Program-made: the position numbers and the translations under genes
Notes under the pieces: generated by a model
Database searches by the model: none
The model's input: the letters and a program-made list of their open reading frames with translations, nothing else
Told to the model about the DNA's origin: nothing
DNA from: Yersinia entomophaga
GTDB lineage: Bacteria; Pseudomonadota; Gammaproteobacteria; Enterobacterales; Enterobacteriaceae
Assembly (NCBI RefSeq): GCF_001656035.1
Contig: NZ_CP010029.1
Coordinates: 4,152,074 to 4,216,073, forward strand
Reading direction: 5' to 3'
DNA: 64,000 nucleotides
Shown here: piece by piece, positions 46,782 to 58,590 of the stretch
How positions within the stretch are numbered: position 1 is the stretch's first letter
Layout: every line of letters begins with the position of its first letter

Positions 46782-49418
46782 CTAGAAGCGAGGAATCGCT
46801 GTACCCCAATTGCGCCAATCTTTAGGTTCTTCAGTATTCAGCAAGAAATGCTGATTGACCGAAGCCTTCGGTGCCAATGGCGTTGTCGGTGGCGTTGCAA
46901 AGGCGATACCGCCGCGAATAAATTGCTGGAAGGTGCCGCTTTTCACTACGCCGCCGGTTAGACCAAACTGTAGGTTATAGCCGGAAGCCAGCCAGAACAC
47001 ACTGTTTTGCCGAACGAGCTGTTGGTATTTCTTACTGATTCGCAGCGAAACCTGTACTCGATCTGACATCGCGCCAAGATTGAATCCGGTGACCGTACCG
47101 ACCTCCATTCCGCGGAACAAGACCGGCGTGCCGATCTGTAATGAACCGGCTTCGGCAGTATCCAGCACGATGCTCAGACCGTCTAGATAGCGCGAATCAG
47201 TAATGGTAGCGGTTTGTAGTTCGAAATTACGCAATGCCTGCCCACGCCCCGGTTCCACGTTAATATACGGCTGGAGTAGGGTGTCCAGGTTATTGACGCC
47301 GGCGGCGGAAATTTCCGGTGAAACGATAGAGAAGCGGGTGCCGAAGCGAGCAAAGCTCTCCACGTATTCTGGATAAAGTACCGCTTTGGCCAGAACTTCG
47401 TTGCGCTCGGCGGACAATTTCAGCGATTCGACCTGACCAATATCGATTCCCAGATAACGAATAGGCATACCTGCCGCCAGTTTGCTGGCATCGTAAGTGC
47501 GTAGCGTAATTTGGCTCCCCACGGCGCGGGCGGCGGTTTCTGTGGCATACAGGGTGCGTTTAACGCCTTTGCCCAAGGTTACGCCGTCGAGATTATCGAA
47601 GCTAATGGCGCCTTTGAGTGCCCGGTTCAAAGGCGAAGCTTGCACGGTGAGTCCGCTGCCGTTTAACTGTACTTTTGCTCCGCCCTCAGCCCAGAAGATA
47701 CTTTTACTGCTCAACAGGTTACGGTATTCCGGCTGAATATAAACATCCACCTCAAACTCATTGGCTTTTGGGCGAACATTGACTATTTCGCCGACCTGAA
47801 ACTTGCGGTACAGAACTACCGAGCCAGTTTGCACGTCGGGCAAGCTGCTGGCCGTTAGAGTGAGGGTCGTCGCAGGCAGGTTACCCAGAATACCGTCTTC
47901 AGCCTTTTCGCGACTGCTGTAGAGCGGATATTGGCTTTTCGGTTCACCTTTACCCCCGGCCAGCAGCTGAATACCGCCGTCAAACCATTCTTGTGCGCTG
48001 GCACCCTGAACATTGATGCCATCAATACCGATTTTGACGTCGATACGGCTGTTAACCACGAACTTGCTATCGTTATGCACCAAATGACGATATTTGGCCT
48101 CAATGGCAGCGGTAAAGGTGATACCGGAATCATCCAGCGTGCGGGTAATAACCTGCCCGATTTTAATGCCGTGCAGCACAATAGGTTGCCCGACATCAAT
48201 ACCGTAGCTTTGCGGCGCGGTGAGGGTTAACTTCAGTACATCCGGCTGCTGTAACAGGCTTTTGTTGCTATCTAGTACGATAAAGTGCTGTTGCGGCTCT
48301 CCGTCTCCGGGAACCAGCTCTAGCGTATTACCGGTCAATAATTCACTCAGCTTGGTATCATTGAGGCTGATACGTGGACTGTTCATTTCGATACGGCTGC
48401 CGGTACGCATAAGATCGACAACCGAAGGATCGATGGTCAGTTCGCCGGTGACCTTACTGTCTGGTTGCAATACCAGTTTGGTCAATGTACCAACCTGTAA
48501 TCCCTGATAAATCAGCGGGGTACGGCCTTCAGCCAGATTATTGCCATTGGGTAAATCCAAGGTTATGGCTACGCCGCGGTTACTGTGGGCCAAATCGGGG
48601 TACAACTGGAACTGTTGATCGGTTTTGGCATCCTGGCTTTGCTGCGGTGAATCAAAGGCAATTGCGCCGTTAACCAAGGCCGCCAGACTCTCCATCTGGA
48701 CTGACGCGCCGCTCAGGCTAAAATCGCCTTTAAAACCTGAGACATTCCAGAATCGGCTGTCATTTTTCACCAGATGAGCGAAGCGGCGATCAATCAGCAC
48801 GTCAATGATTACACCATTGTTATCCGGCGCAATGTTGTAATCATAAACTTTGCCTACCGGAATTTTGCGGTAGTACACCAGAGAACCGGTATTGAGAGAG
48901 CCGAGATCTTTGGCGTTCAAATGAATCATCAGCTCGCCGGTATTCAGGCGGAATTTGGGTTGAGTATCTAACGCGGTGAAATGGGTTTGCGGTTTACCGT
49001 GGCCCGGCATCATACCGATATAGTTACCACCGACCAGTGCGTCTAACCCGGAAACCCCGGCCAGAGAGGCTTTGGGGGTAACCAGCCAGAATTGGGTCCC
49101 TTCTCGCAACGAGTCTTCCAAATCGTTTTTAATACTGGCAGTCACGACAATGCTGCGTAAGTCTTTGCTCAGACTGATGGATTGCACCGTGCCGACTTCA
49201 ACCCCTTGATATCGAATAGGGGTACGACCGGCGACAATACCGGCGGCAGATTGAAAATCGATTGTGACTTCAGCTCCGCGATCTTGCCAGTTGGTATAAA
49301 CCAGCCAGCCCGCAATCAGCAGAGCAATGAAAGGCAGCAGCCAGAAGGGTGAAATTCGGCGTTTGTGCCTAACCTGAGCCTCAGTCGGCGTATTCGGCGT
49401 TTCCTGTTGCATGTGCAT
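46782..49418 (-). CDS. letB: Lipid transport MCE protein LetB (YebT)
   Basis: 878 aa, one N-terminal membrane helix ([17 protein letters not shown]) and then seven MCE domains, each starting with a G-x-P/x-I-R/Y-Y-x-G-x-x-V/I-G pattern (e.g. [49 protein letters not shown]). E. coli LetB (877 aa) stacks into a tunnel that carries phospholipids between the inner and outer membranes. Its start overlaps the end of letA by 38 bp, so the two are one operon. Confidence 0.96.
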   Translation of the reverse strand: MHMQQETPNTPTEAQVRHKRRISPFWLLPFIALLIAGWLVYTNWQDRGAEVTIDFQSAAGIVAGRTPIRYQGVEVGTVQSISLSKDLRSIVVTASIKNDLEDSLREGTQFWLVTPKASLAGVSGLDALVGGNYIGMMPGHGKPQTHFTALDTQPKFRLNTGELMIHLNAKDLGSLNTGSLVYYRKIPVGKVYDYNIAPDNNGVIIDVLIDRRFAHLVKNDSRFWNVSGFKGDFSLSGASVQMESLAALVNGAIAFDSPQQSQDAKTDQQFQLYPDLAHSNRGVAITLDLPNGNNLAEGRTPLIYQGLQVGTLTKLVLQPDSKVTGELTIDPSVVDLMRTGSRIEMNSPRISLNDTKLSELLTGNTLELVPGDGEPQQHFIVLDSNKSLLQQPDVLKLTLTAPQSYGIDVGQPIVLHGIKIGQVITRTLDDSGITFTAAIEAKYRHLVHNDSKFVVNSRIDVKIGIDGINVQGASAQEWFDGGIQLLAGGKGEPKSQYPLYSSREKAEDGILGNLPATTLTLTASSLPDVQTGSVVLYRKFQVGEIVNVRPKANEFEVDVYIQPEYRNLLSSKSIFWAEGGAKVQLNGSGLTVQASPLNRALKGAISFDNLDGVTLGKGVKRTLYATETAARAVGSQITLRTYDASKLAAGMPIRYLGIDIGQVESLKLSAERNEVLAKAVLYPEYVESFARFGTRFSIVSPEISAAGVNNLDTLLQPYINVEPGRGQALRNFELQTATITDSRYLDGLSIVLDTAEAGSLQIGTPVLFRGMEVGTVTGFNLGAMSDRVQVSLRISKKYQQLVRQNSVFWLASGYNLQFGLTGGVVKSGTFQQFIRGGIAFATPPTTPLAPKASVNQHFLLNTEEPKDWRNWGTAIPRF

Positions 49419-50628
49419 CCCAAATCAATCGGCTATCCAGCCATTCAACGGCAAGAATAGTCAAAATTACCGCAGACCCAAAGTAAAAGGCAGCCGGTCC
49501 CATAGTGAACGAAAGTAGCTGATCTCTGTTGATCAGCGACATCATTAACGCAATAACGAACAAATCCAGCATTGACCAGCGGCCAATCCAGGTAATGACA
49601 CGCATCAAACGCATACGGGTCTTCAAACTGTGCTGAGTTTTCAAATGAATACTCAGCAGCAAGGTAATCAGTACGATAACTTTAGTAAAAGGAACTAATA
49701 CGCTGGCAATAAATACCACGGCGGCGATCGGCATATTGCCGGAGGAGGCCAGAGAAATCACGCCAGAGAAAATGGTATCTTCCATACGCACGCCGTTGGC
49801 GTAAACAATCGAGATTGGCAGCAGGTTGGCGGGCAATAGCAGCACCATAGAGGCAATCAACGCAGCCCAGGTTTTTTGCAGGCTGTGGCGGCGGCGATGG
49901 CGCAGCGGCGTGTGGCAGCGCGGACAGCGACCCTTGGCGTCAGGATGGCCGGTATAGTGGCAGGAGAGGCAAACCCGCAGCGTTTCCCTTGGCCCCGGCG
50001 GCTGTTCCTGCGGGTAAAAGCGTTCCCACAGTTGCTCCAGATTCAGGTGAATTAGCGTCAGAATACTTAATAAGGTTAGCGCCAGATAGGCCGTAAGCCC
50101 AAGCCCTGGGGAAATGTCGGCATATTCTTTGACTTTGATACAGGCAACAGCCATACCGATCAGATAGATGTCCAGCATCACCCATTCTTTTAATCTCTCC
50201 AGCATCAGTAACACCGGCCGCAAATTCATGCCGATACGGCTACCAATGCGCAGATAAAGGAGAGAAAGCGTCAGTGTGAGCGGCGCGCCAAAAATACAGA
50301 AAGCCACCATGCTGGCGGTTAAGGGGTCGCCTTGTTTGGTCATCTGCCAGATGCCTTCCAACAGACTGGCATCGATATGGGTGCCGAGCAGACGAATGCT
50401 GATTAAGGGTTCGCTAAAGGCAAAGGGCATCAACAGTAGCATTGCTACGGCCATTGCGGTTAGGCGAGTCAGGGACCAATCACGGCCGCTGACGACCTTG
50501 GCGCAACAGCATGGGCAATAGGCGGCCTGATTACCTTGCATTGGTGGCAGGGTAAATAGGGCGTCACATTCGCAGCAGCGCTGTTCTCGCGCGGTGGAAA
50601 GAGGGCGGTAAATCGCTTCTATCTTCAT
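49381..50628 (-). CDS. letA: LetB partner membrane protein LetA (YebS)
   Basis: 415-aa PqiA-family inner membrane protein that loads or receives lipid for LetB. Two zinc-ribbon-like cysteine clusters (CCECDALF...CPCC near the N-terminus; CLSCHYTGH...CPRC near residue 220) each precede a bundle of about four hydrophobic helices, the duplicated PqiA layout. Slightly shorter than E. coli YebS (427). First gene of letA-letB. Confidence 0.94.
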   Translation of the reverse strand: MKIEAIYRPLSTAREQRCCECDALFTLPPMQGNQAAYCPCCCAKVVSGRDWSLTRLTAMAVAMLLLMPFAFSEPLISIRLLGTHIDASLLEGIWQMTKQGDPLTASMVAFCIFGAPLTLTLSLLYLRIGSRIGMNLRPVLLMLERLKEWVMLDIYLIGMAVACIKVKEYADISPGLGLTAYLALTLLSILTLIHLNLEQLWERFYPQEQPPGPRETLRVCLSCHYTGHPDAKGRCPRCHTPLRHRRRHSLQKTWAALIASMVLLLPANLLPISIVYANGVRMEDTIFSGVISLASSGNMPIAAVVFIASVLVPFTKVIVLITLLLSIHLKTQHSLKTRMRLMRVITWIGRWSMLDLFVIALMMSLINRDQLLSFTMGPAAFYFGSAVILTILAVEWLDSRLIWDAHATGNAEYAD

Positions 50629-50987
50629 AAATATCTAATCGATGGCTCCGCCGGTGATGAAAAGCCCAATAGCAATATGGGTAAATGCCGAACCAGGGTA
50701 CAGAAAGTCGAGGTATATAATTTGGAGCACATTAAATTCGCAGCGCATCAAATTACGCTATAAATCAAATATAGTGTGCGACGGGGCTGAGCCGCGGTTT
50801 TTATTCTCGAACGTGACAGCATAACCCGTTGTGTGAACCCTGAAAATCAGTCAATTCCCTATTGTAGGGAACTCTTTTACTCAGTTAAAGATGATTAGCC
50901 TTGTGGCAATGTACATTTAATGCTTACTTTAGAGAGGCTAAGCACCGGTTGCCTCTGGCTATTCTTAGGTTTGTTAATGGTTACGAC

Positions 50988-51485
50988 ATGAAAAAAGAAG
51001 AATTCTACGCGGAATTAAAACGCGATATGAGAGCATTAATTGCTGGTGAGCATAATTTTATCGCTACACTTTCCAATGTCAGCGCGCTGTTGTATGAGCG
51101 CCTCGACGGGTTGAACTGGGCCGGTTTCTACCTGATGGATGGCAATCAACTGGTATTGGGACCGTTCCAAGGGAAAATCGCCTGTGTACGTATTCCCGTG
51201 GGTAAAGGCGTGTGCGGTACGGCAGTGTCAGAAAATCGCGTACAGCGGGTTGCGGATGTCCACGCTTTCCCCGGGCATATTGCCTGTGACGCCGCCAGTA
51301 ATGCCGAAATTGTCCTGCCAATCGCGATAAACGGCGTTGTCATCGGGGTTTTGGATATTGACAGCACAGTTTATGATCGTTTCGATGAAGAAGACGAAAA
51401 AGGGCTGACGTCAGTCTTGGCGGGGCTTTGCGCCCATCTTGAACACTGTGACGTTGCGAAATATGTCACACAGACTGCAAGTTGA
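50988..51485 (+). CDS. msrC: Free methionine-R-sulfoxide reductase MsrC
   Basis: GAF-domain enzyme that reduces free methionine-(R)-sulfoxide with thioredoxin. 165 aa from ATG 50988, matching E. coli exactly in length. The catalytic cysteines lie in GKIACVRIPVGKGVCGTAV and HIACDAASNAEIVLPI. An upstream ATG at 50901 would add 29 residues without homology. Divergent from letA across about 360 bp that contain no gene. Confidence 0.93.
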   Translation: MKKEEFYAELKRDMRALIAGEHNFIATLSNVSALLYERLDGLNWAGFYLMDGNQLVLGPFQGKIACVRIPVGKGVCGTAVSENRVQRVADVHAFPGHIACDAASNAEIVLPIAINGVVIGVLDIDSTVYDRFDEEDEKGLTSVLAGLCAHLEHCDVAKYVTQTAS

Positions 51486-51580
51486 TACACGGATAACGTG
51501 GCAATTGCTGGAGGCGTCATTATAATGACGCCTGTTCATGCCTGCGCTGGTTGGCAAACCCGTTGTAATCAGGAAATTTC

Positions 51581-52294
51581 ATGGAAAATCAACCTAAGTT
51601 GAACAGTAGCAAAGAAGTCATAGCCTTTTTGGCCGAGCGATTCCCGCTTTGTTTCACCGCCGAAGGCGAAGCACGCCCATTAAAGATCGGCATTTTTCAG
51701 GATCTGGTGGAGCGAGTTCAGGGGGAAGAGAATTTAAGCAAAACGCAATTGCGTTCAGCCTTGCGTCTATACACCTCAAGCTGGCGTTATCTTTATGGGG
51801 TCAAAGTCGGAGCAGAGCGTGTTGATCTGGATGGCAACCCTTGCGGTGTGCTGGAAGAGCAACATGTCGAACATGCCCGCAAACAGCTGGAAGAGGCGAA
51901 AGCCCGTGTTCAGGCACAACGTGCTGAGCAACAAGCTAAAAAACGCGAAGCTGCCATTGCTGCGGGTGAAACCCCAGAGCCACGTCGCCCACGTCCGGCA
52001 GGTAAAAAACCTGCACCACGTCGTGAAGCAGGCGCTGCTCCGGAAGCTCGTAAGCCTCGTCAGCCAAATCGCCCACAGCAGGCCCGTGCTCCTCGCCCAG
52101 CGGCAGAAGAGAACCAGCCACGCCCTGTGCCGGTCACAGATATCTCGAAACTGCAAATTGGTCAAGAAATCAAAGTCAGAGCAGGCAAGAGTGCGATGGA
52201 CGCAACCGTATTAGAAATCGCTAAAGATGGCGTACGGGTGCAGCTATCTTCAGGTCTGGCGATGATCGTGCGCGCAGAACACTTGCAGTTCTGA
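51581..52294 (+). CDS. proQ: RNA chaperone ProQ
   Basis: 237-aa global RNA-binding protein. N-terminal FinO domain, about residues 5-120 ([35 protein letters not shown]), a basic Pro/Ala/Arg-rich linker ([20 protein letters not shown]) and a C-terminal SH3/Tudor-like domain ([20 protein letters not shown]). Binds 3' terminators of many sRNAs and mRNAs. Followed 19 bp later by prc, as in E. coli. Confidence 0.96.
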   Translation: MENQPKLNSSKEVIAFLAERFPLCFTAEGEARPLKIGIFQDLVERVQGEENLSKTQLRSALRLYTSSWRYLYGVKVGAERVDLDGNPCGVLEEQHVEHARKQLEEAKARVQAQRAEQQAKKREAAIAAGETPEPRRPRPAGKKPAPRREAGAAPEARKPRQPNRPQQARAPRPAAEENQPRPVPVTDISKLQIGQEIKVRAGKSAMDATVLEIAKDGVRVQLSSGLAMIVRAEHLQF

Positions 52295-52313
52295 TACGGA
52301 GGCCAACCTAGGC

Positions 52314-54350
52314 ATGAACAAATTTGTCAGATTAACAGCATTAGCAGGCTTGTTACTGGCGGGGGCGAGTTACGCTGGCGATACGACTACTTATCGTATC
52401 GATCAGTTACCTCAACTGCGTCAAGAGCCTCAGCACTCGACGGTGAGTGAGCGCGTCGCTTCGCGCTTCACTCGCTCTCATTATCGTCAGTTCGCGCTGG
52501 ACGATCAGTTTTCCGCCAAGATATTTGATCGCTATCTCAATATGTTGGACTACAGTCACAACCTGTTGCTGGCATCAGATGTGGCACAGTTCGCCAATAA
52601 AAAGAATTCACTGGATGATGAATTAAAATCCGGTCAGTTGGATACGCCTTATGCGCTATTCAACCTGGCGCAGAAACGTCGTTTCGAGCGCTATCAATAC
52701 GCATTGTCAGTGTTGGAAAGACCAATGGACTTTACCGGCAATGACACCATCGATTTGGATCGCGCCAAGGCGCCGTGGCCCACTAGCGAAGCCGAGCTAA
52801 ATAAGCTGTGGGACGCCAAGGTCAAATATGATCAACTTAATCTCAAATTAGCCGGTAAAACGGATAAAGAGATCAAAGAAACGTTGACCAAACGCTACCA
52901 GTCAGCCATTAAACGCCTGACGCAGAGCAACAGCGAAGACGTTTTCCAGCTGATCATGAATGCTTTTGCTCATGAAATCGATCCGCATACCAATTATTTG
53001 TCTCCGCGTAACACCGAGCAATTCAATACTGAGATGAGTTTGTCTCTGGAAGGCATTGGCGCGGTATTGCAAATGGATGATGATTACACCCTGATTAACT
53101 CCATGGTGCCCGGTGGCCCAGCGGCCAAGAGTAAGGCGATTACCGTCGGCGATCGTGTGGTTGGCGTCGGTCAGACCGGTAAACCTATGGTCGATGTGAT
53201 TGGCTGGCGTCTGGATGATGTGGTTGCGCTGATTAAAGGGCCGAAAGGCTCCAAAGTGCGTTTGGAAATCCTGCCTGCGGGCAAAGGAACCAAAGTGAAA
53301 ACCGTCACCCTGACCCGCGAACGCATCCGACTGGAAGACCGAGCGGTTAAAATGTCGGTTAAAACCATTGGCAAAGAGAAAGTGGGAGTGTTGGATATTC
53401 CTGGTTTCTATGTCGGTTTAACCGAAGACGTGAAGGTTCAGCTGCAAAAACTGGCCAAGCAGAATGTGAGCAGTATTATTATCGATCTGCGCAGCAACGG
53501 CGGTGGCGCTTTGACCGAAGCGGTCTCTTTGTCTGGCTTATTCATCCCAAGCGGCCCGGTCGTGCAGGTGCGGGATAATAACGGCAAAGTGCGTGAAGAC
53601 AGCGATGCCGACGGCATTGTGTATTACAAAGGCCCGTTAGTCGTGCTGGTGGATCGTTATAGCGCCTCGGCGTCTGAAATCTTTGCGGCAGCTATGCAGG
53701 ATTATGGTCGTGCGCTGATTGTCGGTGAACCGACTTTCGGTAAAGGTACGGTGCAGCAATATCGTTCTCTGAATCGGATTTACGATCAAATGCTGCGTCC
53801 AGAGTGGCCTGCATTAGGTTCGGTACAGTACACCATTCAGAAATTCTATCGCGTGGACGGTGGCAGTACCCAGCGTAAAGGCGTGGTGCCAGACATTGTG
53901 ATGCCAACCGGTGTCGATCCGGCGGAAACCGGTGAAAGCTTTGAAGATAACGCGTTGCCGTGGGATCGCATCAACGCCGCAACCTACACCAAGGTTGATG
54001 ATTTGAAACCTTTCGAGCCAGCGTTATTGAAAGATCATGCGGCCCGTATCGCTGTCGATCCTGAATTTAAGAGCATTCAGGAAGATATCGTGCGCTTTAA
54101 GGCGTTAAAAGCGAAACGCAACAATGTTTCCCTTAACTATGCGCAGCGTGAGAAAGAGAATCAGGAAGACGACGCCACCCGTTTGGCGCGCTTGAATGAA
54201 CGTTTCAAACGCGAAGGTAAAAAGCCGCTGAAGTCTTTGGATGATTTACCTAAAGATTATCAAGAGCCGGACCCTTATCTGGATGAAAGCGTCCATATTG
54301 CTTTGGATCTCGCCCAGTTGGAAAAAGCGCAGCAACCAGCCGCTAAATAA
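52314..54350 (+). CDS. prc: Tail-specific periplasmic protease Prc (Tsp)
   Basis: 678 aa; family S41. Signal peptide of about 21 residues (LAGLLLAGASYAG). PDZ domain near residues 240-325 (YTLINSMVPGGPAAKSKAIT), then the catalytic Ser in DRYSASASEIFAAAMQDYG and Lys in EPTFGKGTVQQY. With NlpI it degrades MepS and trims FtsI. Co-transcribed with proQ. Confidence 0.96.
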   Translation: MNKFVRLTALAGLLLAGASYAGDTTTYRIDQLPQLRQEPQHSTVSERVASRFTRSHYRQFALDDQFSAKIFDRYLNMLDYSHNLLLASDVAQFANKKNSLDDELKSGQLDTPYALFNLAQKRRFERYQYALSVLERPMDFTGNDTIDLDRAKAPWPTSEAELNKLWDAKVKYDQLNLKLAGKTDKEIKETLTKRYQSAIKRLTQSNSEDVFQLIMNAFAHEIDPHTNYLSPRNTEQFNTEMSLSLEGIGAVLQMDDDYTLINSMVPGGPAAKSKAITVGDRVVGVGQTGKPMVDVIGWRLDDVVALIKGPKGSKVRLEILPAGKGTKVKTVTLTRERIRLEDRAVKMSVKTIGKEKVGVLDIPGFYVGLTEDVKVQLQKLAKQNVSSIIIDLRSNGGGALTEAVSLSGLFIPSGPVVQVRDNNGKVREDSDADGIVYYKGPLVVLVDRYSASASEIFAAAMQDYGRALIVGEPTFGKGTVQQYRSLNRIYDQMLRPEWPALGSVQYTIQKFYRVDGGSTQRKGVVPDIVMPTGVDPAETGESFEDNALPWDRINAATYTKVDDLKPFEPALLKDHAARIAVDPEFKSIQEDIVRFKALKAKRNNVSLNYAQREKENQEDDATRLARLNERFKREGKKPLKSLDDLPKDYQEPDPYLDESVHIALDLAQLEKAQQPAAK

Positions 54351-54371
54351 GCCGCCAGTGATGCAAAAATC

Positions 54372-54406
54372 ATCCGGGGTCTCTTATGAGGCCCCGGATT
54401 TTTTTA
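54372..54406 (+). terminator. Rho-independent terminator of proQ-prc
   Basis: ATCCGGGGTC...GGCCCCGGAT hairpin followed by TTTTTTT, 22 bp behind the prc stop. Confidence 0.92.
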
Positions 54407-54660
54407 TGGTACGAGTGGGCCGTGATCGTAAAAAACGCGCTAAAGGATCGCCGGAGTGGCTGGGGCGGCGGAGGGAATCACGGGGAAAACGGCGCAGGAA
54501 GACGACTGAATGTGATAAAATATGTTCAAATTTGTAAAGTTATGTTGATTTAATCAGTTACGGCTTAACAAGCCTTGAAAATTTATTAGATGCCCATAGG
54601 ATCAGGATATCTCAATAGGAATTTCGGTAAACGGCTAAACAAATAAGGAAGTAAAAATTT

Positions 54661-55542
54661 ATGATGCGTATAGCTCTGTTCCTTCTCACTAACCTGGCGG
54701 TGATGTTGGTCTTCGGGCTGGTGCTAAGCCTGACTGGAATTCAGTCAAGTAGTATACAGGGGCTGATGATTATGGCGCTTCTGTTCGGTTTTGGTGGTTC
54801 ATTCGTTTCACTGCTGCTGTCTAAATGGATGGCGCTGCGTTCCGTTGGTGGGGAAGTGATCGAACAGCCACGTAATGAAACCGAACGCTGGTTGCTGGAT
54901 ACCGTACGTCGTCAGTCTCAACAGGTTGGCATCGCTATGCCACAGGTTGCCATTTATCAGGCTCCGGATATTAACGCCTTTGCGACCGGCGCTCGCCGTG
55001 ATGCTTCGCTGGTGGCAGTGAGTACCGGTTTACTGCAAAACATGAGCCGCGATGAAGCGGAAGCAGTTATCGCCCATGAAATCAGTCACGTAGCTAATGG
55101 TGACATGGTCACAATGACGCTGGTTCAGGGCGTGGTGAACACCTTTGTTATCTTTATTTCTCGTTTAATTGCGCAGGTTGTCGCTGGTTTTGTGTCTGGC
55201 GATCGGGAAAACGAAGGCAGTTCTTCTGGCAACCCAATGGTGTATTTCGCCGTGTCTATGGTGCTGGAACTGGTATTCGGTATTTTGGCGAGCATTATCA
55301 CCATGTGGTTCTCTCGTCACCGGGAGTTCCATGCGGACGCTGGCTCAGCCAAATTGGTGGGTCGTGAGAAGATGATTGCGGCGTTGCAACGCCTGAAAAC
55401 CAGCTATGAGCCGCAGGAAGAAAGCAGCATGATGGCGTTTTGCATCAACGGTAAATCTAAGACTTTCAGCGAATTGCTGATGTCTCACCCACCGTTGGAC
55501 AAGCGCATTGAAGCACTGCGTACTGGCGAATACCTGAAATAA
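54661..55542 (+). CDS. htpX: Membrane protease HtpX
   Basis: M48B zinc metalloprotease of the inner membrane; 293 aa. Two N-terminal helices ([40 protein letters not shown]), zinc motif [11 protein letters not shown] (HExxH) at about residue 139, two further hydrophobic segments, and the third zinc ligand Glu in [12 protein letters not shown]. It degrades misfolded membrane proteins with FtsH; in E. coli it is under Cpx control, but I could not see a clear CpxR box. Confidence 0.96.
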   Translation: MMRIALFLLTNLAVMLVFGLVLSLTGIQSSSIQGLMIMALLFGFGGSFVSLLLSKWMALRSVGGEVIEQPRNETERWLLDTVRRQSQQVGIAMPQVAIYQAPDINAFATGARRDASLVAVSTGLLQNMSRDEAEAVIAHEISHVANGDMVTMTLVQGVVNTFVIFISRLIAQVVAGFVSGDRENEGSSSGNPMVYFAVSMVLELVFGILASIITMWFSRHREFHADAGSAKLVGREKMIAALQRLKTSYEPQEESSMMAFCINGKSKTFSELLMSHPPLDKRIEALRTGEYLK

Positions 55543-55572
55543 GCCACAACCGCTTGTGGTGAAGCAGTTAGA

Positions 55573-55599
55573 AAGCCCCGTGAATAGCGGGGCTTTTTT
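55573..55599 (+). terminator. Rho-independent terminator of htpX
   Basis: AAGCCCCGTGAATAGCGGGG followed by CTTTTTTG, 31 bp after the stop. Confidence 0.92.
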
Positions 55600-55629
55600 G
55601 TGCCTTTTTATTGTCGAATTTTCAGCGCG

Positions 55630-56997
55630 CTAGCTGGTTTTAGATGAAATGCGCAGCAGGCTAACCACCGCCGCCAGCGTGGCAAAACCGCCGGCAAGTA
55701 GCAAAGAAGCATAAGTAGCATTGTCCGCAAACTGATGGAACATTAAGGCCACTAACGCCGCGCCAGAGGTCTGCCCTAGCAGACGCGAGGTGCCTAACAT
55801 ACCGCTGGCACCGCCGCTGCGGTTGGGCGGCGCGGCAGAAATGATCGTGTGATTGTTCGGCGACTGGAATAAACCGAAGCCGACGCCGCAGAGCATCATG
55901 CGCCAGATAATATTCAAATCGCTCGGATTGGCCGGAAGAGTTGCTAGCAGGAAGAGTCCGCTGGCGAAAACTGCCAGTCCGATGCCGCCCAACAGACCCG
56001 CCTGATAGCGTTCCACTAACCGACCGGCAATCGGTGCGGCCACAACCGTTGCCAGCGGCCATGGGGTGAGCAACAGCCCGGTCGCCACTTCATCCCGCCC
56101 TAACACGTTTTGCAGGAAGAACGGCAGCGACACCATCGCCAGCATTTGTGCAATAAAAGAACAAATCGAGGTGCCGACGGAGAGGGCAAAAATCGGGATA
56201 CGTAGCAGATCGACGGGTAATAACGGGAAAGGTTGCTTGAGCTGGCGACGCACGAAGAAAAAACCAATCAGTAATAGCGCTATGATTTCACCGGCAATTA
56301 GCGTCGGGCTTTGTCCTTGGGCAAAGCCGCTAATGGCGATAATCAGCAGGCCAAAGGTTATGGCATTCATCAGACAACTGACAATATCGAATTTATTACC
56401 GTTACTCTTGGCTACGTTAGCGGGTAAGTATTTCATGCCCAAACACCAGGCGAGCAGGCCAATTGGAACATTGATGGCAAAAAGCCATTGCCAGGATGCT
56501 ATCGATAGTACGGCGGCGGCGATGGTAGGGCCAGCGGCGGCAGAAAAGGCCACGATCAGGGAATTAATGCCAATACCGCGTCCAAGTTGGGCTCGCGGAT
56601 AAATGATTCGAATTAGCGCCGTATTGACGCTCATCAGCGCTGCAGCCCCAAACCCCTGTAATACCCGTGCAAAAGTCAACGTCCAAAGGGAATCGGACAG
56701 GGCGCAGAATAATGATGTCAGGCTGAAAATAAGCAATCCAGCCTGATAAACCCGCCGGTAGCCGATGATATCCCCGAGGGATGCCAGTGAGAGCAGCGAA
56801 ATGGTGATGGCTAACTGATAGGCATTGACGATCCAAATAGAATCGGCCGGGCTGGCATTCAAATCGCGGGCGATGGTGGGTAACGCTACATTTGCAATAG
56901 TGCCATCCAGTACCGCAATAGTAATACCCAAAGCTATCACCAAAATGGCGGCGTAGCGCTGGGGAACCGGCAACCCATCAGTCTGAGAAGGTGTCAT
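55630..56997 (-). CDS. yebQ: MFS drug/metabolite exporter YebQ (DHA2-type)
   Basis: 455-aa inner membrane transporter with about 14 hydrophobic segments. The N-terminal motif LDGTIANVALPTIARDL is the DHA2 motif D1, and LGDIIGYRRVYQ is the MFS motif A. The family exports drugs or metabolites by proton antiport; no substrate is known for YebQ. Position between htpX and kdgR is as in E. coli. Divergent from ogl. Confidence 0.9.
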   Translation of the reverse strand: MTPSQTDGLPVPQRYAAILVIALGITIAVLDGTIANVALPTIARDLNASPADSIWIVNAYQLAITISLLSLASLGDIIGYRRVYQAGLLIFSLTSLFCALSDSLWTLTFARVLQGFGAAALMSVNTALIRIIYPRAQLGRGIGINSLIVAFSAAAGPTIAAAVLSIASWQWLFAINVPIGLLAWCLGMKYLPANVAKSNGNKFDIVSCLMNAITFGLLIIAISGFAQGQSPTLIAGEIIALLLIGFFFVRRQLKQPFPLLPVDLLRIPIFALSVGTSICSFIAQMLAMVSLPFFLQNVLGRDEVATGLLLTPWPLATVVAAPIAGRLVERYQAGLLGGIGLAVFASGLFLLATLPANPSDLNIIWRMMLCGVGFGLFQSPNNHTIISAAPPNRSGGASGMLGTSRLLGQTSGAALVALMFHQFADNATYASLLLAGGFATLAAVVSLLRISSKTS

Positions 56998-57223
56998 ATG
57001 GAATTTTATCTGTAAAAGTAATGAAATGGCTAAGTATTATAATGCTAACGGCAAAGGTGGCAGATTGCATCTTTGCCACTCGGATAATTGTCATAGCTAA
57101 TTGTCATAACTGATTGTCAACGAATGTGTGCAGGATGCAGGAGTGGCCAAATCATCATGATAAGACAGATAAAAGCCAGAAAATATCAATGCTATTGGCT
57201 AAAACGAAACTGCGATCACGGAA

Positions 57224-57244
57224 AAATGAAACATCGTTCCTATA
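57224..57244 (+). promoter_or_regulatory. KdgR box upstream of ogl
   Basis: AAATGAAACATCGTTCCTATA resembles the KdgR operator AATGAAAYANYGTTTCATT. It lies about 73 bp before the ogl start in the 319-bp ogl/yebQ gap, consistent with repression by KdgR until 2-keto-3-deoxygluconate appears. Confidence 0.75.
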
Positions 57245-57316
57245 ATGGATTGTCACATGTTAACCAGCTGATGCTGCCAACATTTTTCATTCTCTGACGT
57301 TTTAAGGATTCCTCGG

Positions 57317-58483
57317 ATGGCCAAAGGTAAACTCATTCCACTGACATTTCACACCTATCAGGATGCCTCTACCGGTGCCCAAATTACTCGTTTAACGCCT
57401 CAGGACGTGACCTGTCATCGTAACTATTTCTATCAAAAGTGCTTCACTCAGGATGGCCGTAAACTGTTATTTGGCGGCGCTTTTGAAGGGGCGTGGAACT
57501 ATTATCTGCTGGATTTGACTACTCGGATAGCCACTCAATTAACCGAGGGAATCGGCGATAATACTTTTGGCGGTTTTCTGTCGCCAAACGATGACGCGCT
57601 ATATTACGTAAAAAATGGCCGTAATCTCATGCGGGTAGATTTGGATTCACTGGAAGAATTCTTGGTTTATCAGGTGCCTGACGGGTGGATGGGGTATGGC
57701 ACTTGGGTAGCGAATTCAGATTGTACTAAGTTGGTTGGTATTGAAATCAAGCAGGAGGACTGGCAGCCGTTAACCGATTGGAAGAAATTCCACGATTTCT
57801 ATTTCACTCATCCTTGCTGCCGTTTAATGAAAGTCGATCTGCGCACCGGGCAATCAACGGTGATTCTTCAGGAAAACCAATGGCTAGGCCATCCTATTTA
57901 TCGTCCTTTCGATGATGCTACCGTCGCTTTCTGTCATGAAGGCCCGCACGATTTGGTGGATGCACGTATGTGGCTGATCAATGAAGACGGCACGAATATG
58001 CGCAAAGTGAAAACCCATGCGCCGGGAGAGAGTTGCACCCATGAATTCTGGGTGCCGGACGGCTCGGCTTTGGTTTATGTTTCTTATATGAAGGGTAGCC
58101 CAGACCGTTTTATTTGCAGCGCCGATCCGCTCACGTTGGAAAATCGCCAGTTGACCAAAATGCCAGCCTGTTCCCATTTAATGAGCAATTATGACGGTTC
58201 TTTGATGGTGGGCGACGGCTCTGATGCGCCGGTAGATGTGCAGGACGATAGCGGCTACAAGATTGAAAACGATCCTTTCCTGTACGTATTCAACATGAAA
58301 ACCGGCAAACAGCATCAGATAGCGCGCCACGACACCTCATGGAAGGTATTTGAAGGCGAACGTCAGGTAACCCACCCGCATCCTTCTTTTACACCAGATA
58401 ATAAACAAGTGCTGTTTACTTCAGACGTTGACGGCAAGCCCGCACTGTATTTAGCGACTTTGCCTGAAACTGTGTGGTTATAG
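57317..58483 (+). CDS. ogl: Oligogalacturonate lyase Ogl (polysaccharide lyase 22)
   Basis: Cytosolic seven-bladed beta-propeller enzyme that splits digalacturonate and short oligogalacturonates by beta-elimination, giving 5-keto-4-deoxyuronate for the pectin pathway. 388 aa, the family length. Metal-binding residues Gln350, His353 and His355 are visible in RQVTHPHPSF, in the numbering used for the Yersinia enterocolitica enzyme; other histidines lie in CTHEFWVPDG and CSHLMSNYDG. Paired with kdgR directly downstream, as in other pectinolytic enterobacteria. Confidence 0.96.
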   Translation: MAKGKLIPLTFHTYQDASTGAQITRLTPQDVTCHRNYFYQKCFTQDGRKLLFGGAFEGAWNYYLLDLTTRIATQLTEGIGDNTFGGFLSPNDDALYYVKNGRNLMRVDLDSLEEFLVYQVPDGWMGYGTWVANSDCTKLVGIEIKQEDWQPLTDWKKFHDFYFTHPCCRLMKVDLRTGQSTVILQENQWLGHPIYRPFDDATVAFCHEGPHDLVDARMWLINEDGTNMRKVKTHAPGESCTHEFWVPDGSALVYVSYMKGSPDRFICSADPLTLENRQLTKMPACSHLMSNYDGSLMVGDGSDAPVDVQDDSGYKIENDPFLYVFNMKTGKQHQIARHDTSWKVFEGERQVTHPHPSFTPDNKQVLFTSDVDGKPALYLATLPETVWL

Positions 58484-58590
58484 CATCTTTGCTCTGGCCT
58501 CCGGGGTAAAAAGAGGCCAAATCCCTATTTCTCAGTGTGATATCAGATTAATTATATTGCATCATTGCGCAATCTCACCGCTTCCTCTTA